Origin: Roseateles_C aquae
GTDB lineage: Bacteria; Pseudomonadota; Gammaproteobacteria; Burkholderiales; Burkholderiaceae_C
Direction of reading: 5' to 3'
NCBI RefSeq assembly: GCF_032337115.1
Contig: NZ_JAVXZY010000007.1
Span: 230,192-294,191 of the forward strand
DNA: 64,000 nucleotides
Shown: positions 42,281 through 50,160 of the stretch, piece by piece
Position numbering within the stretch: the first letter of the stretch is position 1
Layout: every line of letters begins with the position of its first letter
Made by a program: the position numbers and the translations under genes
Notes under the pieces: generated by a model
What the model was told of the DNA's origin: nothing
The model's database searches: none
Seen by the model: the letters and a program-made list of their open reading frames with translations, nothing else

Positions 42281-44095
42281 ATGACACACGCACCGCGCCG
42301 CCGCGATCTGCTCAAGCTCAGCGCCGCTGGCCTGGCCTGGCCGGCGCTGGGCACGGCCGCGGCGAGCGCTGCTGACGCGCCCAAGACGCTGCGCTACGCC
42401 TTTCGTGTGGCCGAGACCGGTTTCGATCCGCCCCAGGTCAGCGATCTGTATTCGCTGACCATCACCGCGCACATCTTCGAGGCGCTGTACGGCTACGACT
42501 ATCTGGCCGAGCCGGTCAAGATCAAGCCGCTGACGGCGGCGGCGCTGCCCGAGGTCAGCGCCGACTACAAGACCTGGACGATACGGCTGCGCCCCGGCAT
42601 CTTCTTTGCCGAGGATGAGGCCTTTGGCGGCCGGCGCCGCGAGCTCGTGGCCGAGGACTACGTCTACAGCTTCAAGCGCTTTGCCGATCCCAAGGTCAAG
42701 AGCCCGCAGTGGAACGTCGTTGATGAATGGGGGGTGCTGGGTCTGGCCGAGCTGCGCCGCGCGGCGCTGGCGAGCCAGAAGCCTTTCGATTACGACCGCG
42801 CTATCGAGGGCCTGCGCGCACTGGACCGCTACACGCTGCAGATCCGCCTGGCCAAGCCACGGCCGCGGCTGCTGGAGCCGCTGGCCCGCTGCGATCTGTT
42901 CGGCGCGCTGGCGCGCGAAGTCGTTGAGCGCTACGGCAGCGACATCATGGCCCACCCGGTTGGCACCGGGCCCTTCCGACTGGCGCAGTGGCGGCGCAGC
43001 TCGCTGATCACGCTGGAGAAGAACCCCGGCTTTCGCGAGATGCTCTACGAGGCCGAGCCGGCCGCTGGCGATGCCGAGGGTCAGGCCTTGCTGGCCCGCT
43101 TCAAGGGCCGCAGGCTGCCCATGGTGGACCGGGTCGAAGTGAGCATCATCGAAGAGGATCAGCCGCGCTGGCTGTCCTTCCTGAACGGGGAACACGATCT
43201 CCTTGAGCGCCTGCCCAACGACTATGTGGACATCGCGCTGCCGCACGGCAAGCTGGCGCCGAATCTGGCCAAGCGCGGCCTGCAGCTGCATCGCACGCTG
43301 GGTGCCGAATGCACGTTCACGACCTTCAATATGGAGGACCCGCTGCTCGGTGGCTACACGCCCGAGCGGGTGGCGCTGCGCCGCGCGATCGGGCTGGGCC
43401 TCGATGTCGACCGAGAGATCGGCCAAATCCGCCATGGCCAGGCCATCCGCGCGCAATCGCTGGTGGCGCCGCACACCAACGGCTACCGGCCCGACTATCG
43501 CAGCGAGATGGGCGACTATGACCTGGCCCGCGCCCGCGCCCTGCTCGATCTCTACGGTTATCGCGACCGCGATGGCGATGGCTGGCGCGAGCAGCCCGAT
43601 GGCGCGCCGCTCGTGGTCGAGATCGCCACCCAGCCCGATGCACAGTCGCGTCAGTACGACGAGCTGTGGCAGCGCAACTTCGCCGCGGTGGGCCTGAAGA
43701 CGCGCTTCAAGCAGGCCAAATGGCCCGAGCAGCTGAAGGCGGTGCGCGCCGGCAAGTTCAGTGTCTGGTACCTGGCCGACACCGCCAATGTGCCCGACGG
43801 GCAGCTGATGCTGCAGCGGCTCTACGGCCCGCAATCCGGCAGCCGCAATCTCTCGCGCTTTCGCAACGCCGCCTTCGATGCGATCTACGAACGGATGCAG
43901 CAGCTGCCCGATGGCCCGGAGCGCGAGGCGCTGTTCATCGAGGCCAAGCGCCTGCAGGCGGTCTGGATGCCGGTGAAGAGCCATGTGCACCGCATCCTCA
44001 ACGATGTGTCTCAGCCCTGGCTGATCGGCTATCGCCGGCCGCTGTTCCGCTACGAGTTCTGGCAGTACCTGGACATCGCCGCCCGGCCGCAATGA
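42281..44095 (+). CDS. ABC substrate-binding protein, family 5, paralogue 3
   Basis: 604 aa. The leader RRRDLLKLSAAGLAW looks like a twin-arginine signal, unlike the two Sec-type paralogues. The body matches them (LRYAFRVAETGFDPPQVSDLYS, VEVSIIEEDQPRWLSFLNGEHDLL, DLYGYRDRDGDGWREQ). The gap to paralogue 2 is 12 bp. Export through Tat would imply folding before export (inference). Confidence 0.93.
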   Translation: MTHAPRRRDLLKLSAAGLAWPALGTAAASAADAPKTLRYAFRVAETGFDPPQVSDLYSLTITAHIFEALYGYDYLAEPVKIKPLTAAALPEVSADYKTWTIRLRPGIFFAEDEAFGGRRRELVAEDYVYSFKRFADPKVKSPQWNVVDEWGVLGLAELRRAALASQKPFDYDRAIEGLRALDRYTLQIRLAKPRPRLLEPLARCDLFGALAREVVERYGSDIMAHPVGTGPFRLAQWRRSSLITLEKNPGFREMLYEAEPAAGDAEGQALLARFKGRRLPMVDRVEVSIIEEDQPRWLSFLNGEHDLLERLPNDYVDIALPHGKLAPNLAKRGLQLHRTLGAECTFTTFNMEDPLLGGYTPERVALRRAIGLGLDVDREIGQIRHGQAIRAQSLVAPHTNGYRPDYRSEMGDYDLARARALLDLYGYRDRDGDGWREQPDGAPLVVEIATQPDAQSRQYDELWQRNFAAVGLKTRFKQAKWPEQLKAVRAGKFSVWYLADTANVPDGQLMLQRLYGPQSGSRNLSRFRNAAFDAIYERMQQLPDGPEREALFIEAKRLQAVWMPVKSHVHRILNDVSQPWLIGYRRPLFRYEFWQYLDIAARPQ

Positions 44096-44168
44096 GCAAT
44101 GGCACTGAGGTGGCTGGGCGTCGACGGCGCTACCATGCCGGCTTTCCCGCCCCGGCAGAGCCTTCGCC

Positions 44169-45095
44169 ATGTGCCCCGATGCCACCGACAGCAGCAGCGC
44201 CCTGAAAAGCTGGTTTGTGCACAGCGGTGTTCGTGCGCCGCTGGAGACCTGCATCGGCCCGCTGCCCGGAACAGGAGCCGGCCTGGTGCGTTGGTCGCAG
44301 CATGAGGCCGAGCCGGCGATACGGGTCAGCAGCCCACATCCGGACAGCTATCGCATTGCCGTGATGCTGGAGCCGCTGGAGTCGCAGATCTGGGTCAACG
44401 GTGAGCCCTTCAGCGGCGGCCGCATCGCCGCCAACAGCTTTCGCATCTGCCCGCCGGGCTCGGCGCAGCGCTGGCGCCAGCTGAGCGCCTGCGACATCGC
44501 CAACGTCTTCATTCCCACCAGCACCGTCGACAGCTATCTGCTGCGCCGCAATGCCGAGGCGCCTGGCCAGCTGGGCGCCACTCCTTTTCTGCCCGACCGT
44601 GAGGTGCTGGATCTGGTCGGCAAGATGCTCAATGCCGAGGCGGCCGCGGGGCCGCTGGCCGAGACCTATTGCGACGCGATGGTCGCCGCGATGCTGAGCT
44701 ATCTGCTCGAGCAGTACGGCGGCAGCGAGGTCACTGCGGCGGCGGCGCGGCTGGGCGGCGCGCGGCTGCGCCGGGTGCAGCGTCATATGCAGGCGCATCT
44801 GGGTGAGGAGCAGCCGATTGCCGAGCTGGCCCAGCTCTGCGCGATGAGCGCCTCGCACTTTGCGCGTGAGTTCAGCCGCGCGGTCGGCCTGCCGCCGCAT
44901 CAATACCTGCTGAAGCTGCGCCTGGAGCGCGCGGCCGAGCTGCTGGCCGAAGGGGACGACAGCCTGCTCGACATCGCGCTGGCCTGCGGCTTCAACGACG
45001 CCAGCCATTTCTCGCGCGCCTTCACGCGCCGTCATGGCCAGCCGCCGTCCACTTACCGCCGAGCGCTGCGCGAGCGACGGGCGCTGCGGCGCTGA
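44169..45095 (+). CDS. AraC-family regulator
   Basis: 308 aa. The C-terminal two-HTH domain spans ~205-305: RLRRVQRHMQAHLGEEQPIAELAQLCAMSASHFAREFSRAVGLPPHQYLLKLRLERAAELL and ALACGFNDASHFSRAFTRRHGQPPSTYRR. The N-terminal ~190 residues are a cupin-like sensor of unknown ligand. Placed between the binding proteins and the TonB receptor, it may control one or both. No ATG choice is decided by a Shine-Dalgarno. Confidence 0.9.
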   Translation: MCPDATDSSSALKSWFVHSGVRAPLETCIGPLPGTGAGLVRWSQHEAEPAIRVSSPHPDSYRIAVMLEPLESQIWVNGEPFSGGRIAANSFRICPPGSAQRWRQLSACDIANVFIPTSTVDSYLLRRNAEAPGQLGATPFLPDREVLDLVGKMLNAEAAAGPLAETYCDAMVAAMLSYLLEQYGGSEVTAAAARLGGARLRRVQRHMQAHLGEEQPIAELAQLCAMSASHFAREFSRAVGLPPHQYLLKLRLERAAELLAEGDDSLLDIALACGFNDASHFSRAFTRRHGQPPSTYRRALRERRALRR

Positions 45096-45274
45096 ACAGC
45101 GCCCAACTGGCCTGTTGCGCCGCCGCCGCGCACGCTGACGTGATGGCAGCTTTGTGCAAGTCGCGCAGGTTTTTGCTACGGCCCCAGCGCCACTGACGCC
45201 CACACTGCCCCTCTGATCAAGGCCTGCCTACGCCTGTGCTGCGTGGAAACAAGGGCCATGTCGAGGAGCAAAAA

Positions 45275-47884
45275 ATGTTTGAGAAGAACGTGCGTCAGCT
45301 CGCCGTGCTGGCCCTGTGCGCTGCCTGCCTGCCGCTTCAGGCGCAAACCGAAAACGCCAAGCTGGAGCGGGTGGAGATCGTCGGCTCCAATCTGAAGCGC
45401 ATTGATTCGGAAGGTCCGGCGCCGGTGCAGATCGTCAAGCGTGCCGATATTGAAGCGACCGGCGCGACCACCGTTGTCGATGCCCTGCTCAATCTGGCCT
45501 CGGTCACCGGCGGCTTTGATGGTGCCGAAAGCAATTCGTTCTCGCCCGGCGCCGCCGCGGTGTCGCTGCGTGGCATGGGCGAAAAGAACGTGCTGGTGCT
45601 GTTGAATGGCCGGCGCCTGGCCAACTTCGGCTTCGCCTCGGGCACCGACTCGACGTTTGTGGACCTGAACGCGCTGCCCCTGTCGGCGATCCAGGAAATC
45701 CAGATCCTGCGCGACGGCGCCTCGGCCATCTATGGTTCGGATGCTGTCGCTGGCGTGATCAACTTTGTCACTCGCCGCGACTACAAGGGTCTGGAGCTCG
45801 GGGGCAAGTACTCGCAAAACACGGCTGGCGACCTCAAGACGAGCTCAGCGAATGTGGCGACCGGCTTTGGTGACCTGAGCCGTGACGGCTACAACGTGCT
45901 GGCGACGCTGGATCTGTACCATCGCGGTTCGGCCATCGCCGGCAAGCATGAGTTCACCCGCTCGGCGGATTTGCGCTCGCTTGGCGGGCAGGATGGCCGC
46001 AGCATCACAGAAGGGCCCGGCTCCTACTACAACGAGGGCACCGGTGAGCGCCATGCGATGCCAGGATGCCCTGCCGCTCAGGTCGAGATCGATGACCGCG
46101 GCGATGAGTACTGCCGCACCGAGCGTGATCCTGCCGGGGAACTCTCGCCATCGATCAAGCGCGTGGCGGGCATGCTCGTCGGCAGCTGGGACCTCAACAA
46201 GAATGTGCAGGCCTTTGGTGAGCTCGCGTTCAGCCGCAACAAGGCAGATTGGGTCAACGGCTTCGAGACCATCGAGTGGTATCAGCCGGATCGCCACATC
46301 CTGCCCGACTGGGGCAGCTACAACGCCGTTGGCGATGGCGCGCCGCTGACGGTGTTCCGCGCCATCTATGAAGCGCCGCGCAAGCAAACGCATATCACCG
46401 CTGACACGACGCGGCTGTTGCTGGGCATGCGTGGCTCGCTCGGCAGCTATGACTGGGAAACCGCCATCAGTCAGGACCGTGGCAATGTCACTTTGCTCGA
46501 GGACAACCATGTCAAACGCGATGCGCTGACCCAAGCCCTCAAGACAGGCAGTTACGACCCATTCAAACTGCGCAACCCGGACGCAGCCTGGCAGCCACTC
46601 ATGACCTCGGTGGAGCGCAAGGCCAGCTCGCGTTTGAGCGCCTGGGACGCCAAGCTCAGCAACCCGGAGATGTTCCGTCTTGGTGGCCCGGTCGGCCTGG
46701 CCGCAGGCCTGCAGTTCTCGTCCGAGACCATGATCGACACCCCTGACGCGCAGGTTGTGGCTCGCAATATCGAGAACCTGGGCGGCACCGGCTCCGAAGG
46801 CGGGCGCCGCACACGCTCCGCCTATGTCGAAATGAGCCTGCAGCCCGTCAAGGCCTTGGAAGCTCAACTGGCCTTGCGGAGTGACCACTACAGCGATTTC
46901 GGTGGCACGATCAATCCGAAGATCGCTGCCTCCTTCAGGCCCTCGGAGAGTGTGCTGCTGCGCGCCGGCTACAACACGGCATTCAAGGCACCGACGCTGC
47001 CGCAGCTGCACATGGCTGAAACGGTGAGCTACTCCTCTGGCGTTGCCGACTGGGTGCGTTGCAAGCCGCTGGGCCTGGGCCCGGATCGCTGCAAGTACAC
47101 GCCAAAGATGCTGCAGGTTTCCAACCCCCAGCTCAAGCCCGAGAAGTCGCGCATTGCCAGCTTCGGTGCGGTGTTCAATCCCAGCAAGGATCTTTTCCTC
47201 AGCGCCGACTACTACCACCTGAGTCAGCGCGACGCCATCCAGCTGCTGGACGGGCAATACCTGATGGACCATGAGTTCGACATCGCGGGCTACGACAAGC
47301 TGGTCGTGCGGGATCCGCGCAATCCTGCGCTGGAGGCGCGCTACCCCGGCCTGCAGCATGGCCGCTTGAACACCATCATCACGCCCTTCATGAATGTGGG
47401 GCGTGTCCAGACCGATGGTGTCGATCTGAGTTCTCGCTACAGCTTCGCGCTTGGCGGCGGAAAGCTGACGCTACGTGACGAGTTGAACTACCAATTCCAC
47501 TTCAAGATGTCTGAAGTTGCGGGCGCCGAGCCGTCGGAACGCCTGGATGGCTACTACCGCCCGAAGTGGCGCAACGTCTTCACGCTGGCCTATGAGCTGG
47601 GGGCCTGGAGCGGGCTGCTGCGCGCCAACACCTCGGCAAGCGTGCTCAACATCGACGACCCCAAGAACATCCTCGAGGGGCAGGTCGTTGATCGCTTGCC
47701 CAGCTACACGACCTGGGACTTCAACCTGCGTTACGCCCAGTCCAAGCAACTGAGCGTCAACCTGGGCATGGTCAACTTCACCGACAAGCGCGCGCGCTTC
47801 TCGACGCAGTACGGCACCTTCATTGATGGCACGTACATGACAGGGCCGAGTGCCTATCTCAGCCTGCGTTACGCGATGCAGTAA
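45275..47884 (+). CDS. TonB-dependent outer-membrane receptor
   Basis: 869 aa from ATG 45275 (GAGGAG seven bases upstream). Signal peptide (LALCAACLPLQAQ), plug domain ~30-150 with GSNLKRIDSEGPAPVQIVKR, SLRGMGEKNVLVLLNGRRLA and LRDGASAIYGSDAVAGVINFVTRR, then a 22-strand-type barrel ending AYLSLRYAMQ. The TonB box is not obvious. It imports a ligand across the outer membrane using TonB; the nearby peptide-type ABC transporter makes an oligopeptide or siderophore-like ligand plausible. Confidence 0.92.
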   Translation: MFEKNVRQLAVLALCAACLPLQAQTENAKLERVEIVGSNLKRIDSEGPAPVQIVKRADIEATGATTVVDALLNLASVTGGFDGAESNSFSPGAAAVSLRGMGEKNVLVLLNGRRLANFGFASGTDSTFVDLNALPLSAIQEIQILRDGASAIYGSDAVAGVINFVTRRDYKGLELGGKYSQNTAGDLKTSSANVATGFGDLSRDGYNVLATLDLYHRGSAIAGKHEFTRSADLRSLGGQDGRSITEGPGSYYNEGTGERHAMPGCPAAQVEIDDRGDEYCRTERDPAGELSPSIKRVAGMLVGSWDLNKNVQAFGELAFSRNKADWVNGFETIEWYQPDRHILPDWGSYNAVGDGAPLTVFRAIYEAPRKQTHITADTTRLLLGMRGSLGSYDWETAISQDRGNVTLLEDNHVKRDALTQALKTGSYDPFKLRNPDAAWQPLMTSVERKASSRLSAWDAKLSNPEMFRLGGPVGLAAGLQFSSETMIDTPDAQVVARNIENLGGTGSEGGRRTRSAYVEMSLQPVKALEAQLALRSDHYSDFGGTINPKIAASFRPSESVLLRAGYNTAFKAPTLPQLHMAETVSYSSGVADWVRCKPLGLGPDRCKYTPKMLQVSNPQLKPEKSRIASFGAVFNPSKDLFLSADYYHLSQRDAIQLLDGQYLMDHEFDIAGYDKLVVRDPRNPALEARYPGLQHGRLNTIITPFMNVGRVQTDGVDLSSRYSFALGGGKLTLRDELNYQFHFKMSEVAGAEPSERLDGYYRPKWRNVFTLAYELGAWSGLLRANTSASVLNIDDPKNILEGQVVDRLPSYTTWDFNLRYAQSKQLSVNLGMVNFTDKRARFSTQYGTFIDGTYMTGPSAYLSLRYAMQ

Positions 47885-48192
47885 GGCATCGACCAAGGCA
47901 CAGCCCGGCGGGTGGCGGTGAAACCGCGCTGCCACCCGCGGGACACATGATCAGCGCCTGGCGCGCTTGCTGCTCGTCGTGCTGACCGCCTTGGAGGGCT
48001 GTCCGACGACTCTGCTGCAGGCCATGCCTGTGCGTGACATCGAGCAGGCCTTGTTCAAGCGGCTCAGCAACGGGCAGATGGACGGCAACTACTTCGCGCG
48101 CCTCGCCAGTGCGTAGCACAGACCACAGACGGGTCTCTCTCGAGGAGGAGACGGCAGCCGGCACTTCGGTGTCGCGCTGTTCGTTTGCAACG
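47885..48192. other. Intergenic stretch with a possible short remnant ORF
   Basis: About 300 bp after the receptor. A plus-strand frame with a TTG at 47967 and stop at 48116 reads LLLVVLTALEGCPTTLLQAM ... FKRLSNGQMDGNYFARLASA (49 aa). It looks protein-like but has no Shine-Dalgarno, and I do not recognise it; it could be a decayed gene. A GGGTGGC/GCCACCC dyad at about 47910-47937 may terminate the receptor transcript. Confidence 0.3.
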
Positions 48193-48210
48193 CTCGCACG
48201 ACCGTGCTAA
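48193..48210. promoter_or_regulatory. TetR operator 1 (before tetR-type gene)
   Basis: GCACG-AC-CGTGC (48196-48207) is a perfect dyad 13 bp before the regulator's ATG (48221). The same core, GCACGNNCGTGC, recurs at 48901-48912, in front of the small membrane peptide. Two matching sites around one TetR gene argue for autoregulation. Confidence 0.8.
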
Positions 48211-48220
48211 ATTGCATCCC

Positions 48221-48829
48221 ATGGAAGCCAAGACCGAGCGCAGCGAGCTGACCCAGAGTGCCATCGTCGATGTCGCGCTGGAGATGGCTGCGCTGGAGGG
48301 GCTGGAGAGCTTGTCGATAGGTGAGGTGGCCAAGCGGCTGAATCTGTCCAAGAGCGGCGTGTTCTCGCGCATCGGTTCGCGTGAGGGCCTGCAGCGTGCG
48401 GTGCTGGAAGAGTTCGACCGCCGCTTCCAGCAGGACATCATGCTGCCGGCGATGCGCGAGGCCCGTGGCCTGCCGCGGCTGGACGCCATCATGCAGGCCT
48501 GGCTGCGCCGCGCGACCACGCCGGGCGCGCGTGGCAGCTGCCTCTACGTGGCCGGCGCCTATGAGTTCGACGACCGTGAAGGCCCGCTGCGCGAGATGCT
48601 GCTCGATGGCGTCAGGCGCTGGCGCCAGGTCTTGCGGCGCAGCGTGTTGCAGGCGGTCGAGGTCGGGCATCTGCGTGGCGATATCGATGTCGATCAGCTG
48701 GTCTTCGAATTGGATGGGGTGTTCGCGGCAGTGGTGCGCGAGACGCGCTTCTTACGCGACCCACAGGCGGCCGAGCGCGGCTTGGCCAGTTATGCGCGCT
48801 TGATTTCGCAGTACCGCAGCGGCAGCTGA
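48221..48829 (+). CDS. TetR-family regulator
   Basis: 202 aa. HTH at ~10-55: AIVDVALEMAALEGLESLSIGEVAKRLNLSKSGVFSRIGSREGL, a classic TetR pattern. The C-terminal half is helical with GARGSCLYVAGAYEFDD, similar to the TetR_C_37/YxaF-like proteins. It probably represses its own gene and the downstream 38-aa peptide/hydrolase pair through twin palindromes. The effector is unknown. Confidence 0.9.
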   Translation: MEAKTERSELTQSAIVDVALEMAALEGLESLSIGEVAKRLNLSKSGVFSRIGSREGLQRAVLEEFDRRFQQDIMLPAMREARGLPRLDAIMQAWLRRATTPGARGSCLYVAGAYEFDDREGPLREMLLDGVRRWRQVLRRSVLQAVEVGHLRGDIDVDQLVFELDGVFAAVVRETRFLRDPQAAERGLASYARLISQYRSGS

Positions 48830-48897
48830 ACCCGGGCAGCGCCTTGGCAGCGCCGTCTGCGCGGCGGGTGAGCCATCGCCCATTTTTTTGGCTCAAG

Positions 48898-48915
48898 TTC
48901 GCACGGTCGTGCGAA
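48898..48915. promoter_or_regulatory. TetR operator 2 (before small membrane peptide)
   Basis: TTCGCACGGTCGTGCGAA is an 18-bp perfect palindrome, 19 bp upstream of the 38-aa ORF's ATG (48935) and containing the GCACGNNCGTGC core of operator 1. It likely controls the peptide/hydrolase pair. Confidence 0.85.
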
Positions 48916-48934
48916 GTTTTGAAGGAGGCCTGAG

Positions 48935-49051
48935 ATGCTGTTCCTGCTCTTGATCGTGGCGCTGGGCGCCTTGCTGTGGTCGGCCTGGCGCGGCTGGCGC
49001 CGGCTGTGGTGGTCGCTGCCGCGCAGCAATCTTGATTTCTTTCCGGACTGA
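48935..49051 (+). CDS. 38-aa single-span membrane peptide
   Basis: ATG 48935 follows AAGGAGG by 5 bases. The peptide is one hydrophobic helix (LFLLLIVALGALLWSAW), then RGWRRLWWSLPRSN and LDFFPD. It lies between operator 2 and the hydrolase gene, whose ATG comes 4 bp after its stop. Single-span with basic, Trp-rich juxtamembrane region; it may anchor or regulate the hydrolase. Function unknown. Confidence 0.75.
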   Translation: MLFLLLIVALGALLWSAWRGWRRLWWSLPRSNLDFFPD

Positions 49052-49055
49052 AACC

Positions 49056-49970
49056 ATGAGTGCCTCACTTCCAGACTCCAAGAAGACGCCGGTCCCGGCC
49101 GTCAATCCGGCCAGCCTGTTCTACGCCCGTGGCCCGGTGCAGCGTGTGCTGCGCGGCCTGTTTGCCGGCCTGCAGCGACTCAGCCCGGCGCTGGCCGGCG
49201 CGGCGGCGATGCAGCTGTTCAGAACGCCGCTGCCACCGCGCTGGGCAGGCTCGGCCGCCGCATGGCCGGCGGTCTGGCAGCGCCACAGCCTGCCCTTTGA
49301 GGGCGGCCAGCTGCGCTTCTGGCGCCGCGGCGCGGCGGACGCCGGGCATCGGCCGGCCGTGCTCCTGCTGCATGGTTGGGGCGGGCGTGCTCAGGACATG
49401 GCGGCACTGGCCGAGCGGCTTTGGCAAGCGGGCTTTGCGCCGTTGCTGCCCGACCTGCCTGCCCATGGCCGCAGCAGCGGCTGGCGCAGCGATATGCCGC
49501 AGTGGTTGCGGGCGATCCAGGCGCTCAGTGCAGCACACGGGCCCTGGCATGCGGTAGTGGGCCATTCGCTCGGGGCGTTGGCGGCGGCGCACAGCGTGGC
49601 CGCGGGCCTACCCGCGCAACGCCTGGTGCTGCTGGCCGTGTCGCCGCCGCCGCGGCAGATCCTGCACTGGTTCGCTGCGGGCTTTGGCCTGCGCGCTGGC
49701 GTTCAACAGCACATGGCGGCGTGGTTCGCCCAGCGTGGCGCGGCGTTGGAGCGTTTCGAGCCTGCCTGGCTGGGTTCTCGGCTGGTGCTGCCCACGCTGC
49801 TGCTGCACGACGAGGCCGACCGCGCGGCGCCGCTGGCCCATGCGCTGGCCATGCAGCAGCAATTGCCGACGGGGCGCATGCAGCTGACCCAAGGCCTCGG
49901 CCATCGACGCCTGCTGCGCGATGAGGCGGTGCTGGAGGCGGTGAGGCGGCACCTGGGCGATGCCGCCTAG
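49056..49970 (+). CDS. Alpha/beta hydrolase
   Basis: 304 aa from ATG 49056. The core has LLLHGWGGRAQDMAALAERL, PDLPAHGRSSGW, nucleophile GHSLGALAAAHS and LLHDEADRAAPLAHA with a late LGHRRLL His. The ~75-residue N-terminal extension (PASLFYARGPVQRVLRGLFAGLQ) has amphipathic helices that could bind a membrane. Probably an esterase/lipase-like enzyme under TetR control. Confidence 0.85.
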   Translation: MSASLPDSKKTPVPAVNPASLFYARGPVQRVLRGLFAGLQRLSPALAGAAAMQLFRTPLPPRWAGSAAAWPAVWQRHSLPFEGGQLRFWRRGAADAGHRPAVLLLHGWGGRAQDMAALAERLWQAGFAPLLPDLPAHGRSSGWRSDMPQWLRAIQALSAAHGPWHAVVGHSLGALAAAHSVAAGLPAQRLVLLAVSPPPRQILHWFAAGFGLRAGVQQHMAAWFAQRGAALERFEPAWLGSRLVLPTLLLHDEADRAAPLAHALAMQQQLPTGRMQLTQGLGHRRLLRDEAVLEAVRRHLGDAA

Positions 49971-50160
49971 TCTTTGGATACCGACGGCATATCTGAACGC
50001 GCCGCAGCTGAAGATCTTGCCGCGACGGGCGGGGGATTTGTCGGATACTGGCCCTCACATCGATTCGTCTGCCTCTGCGCCGTGAGTTCGTTCACATGCT
50101 GTTGCGCAGCAGACGGCCCAGAGTCGTCAAAGAGAGCCGCAACGCGCCGATAACCTCAGC

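Noticed and set aside
41480..44254. 924-codon minus-strand open frame
   Set aside because: Antisense to binding-protein paralogues 2 and 3, which have clear domains and signals; the frame has no recognisable motif.
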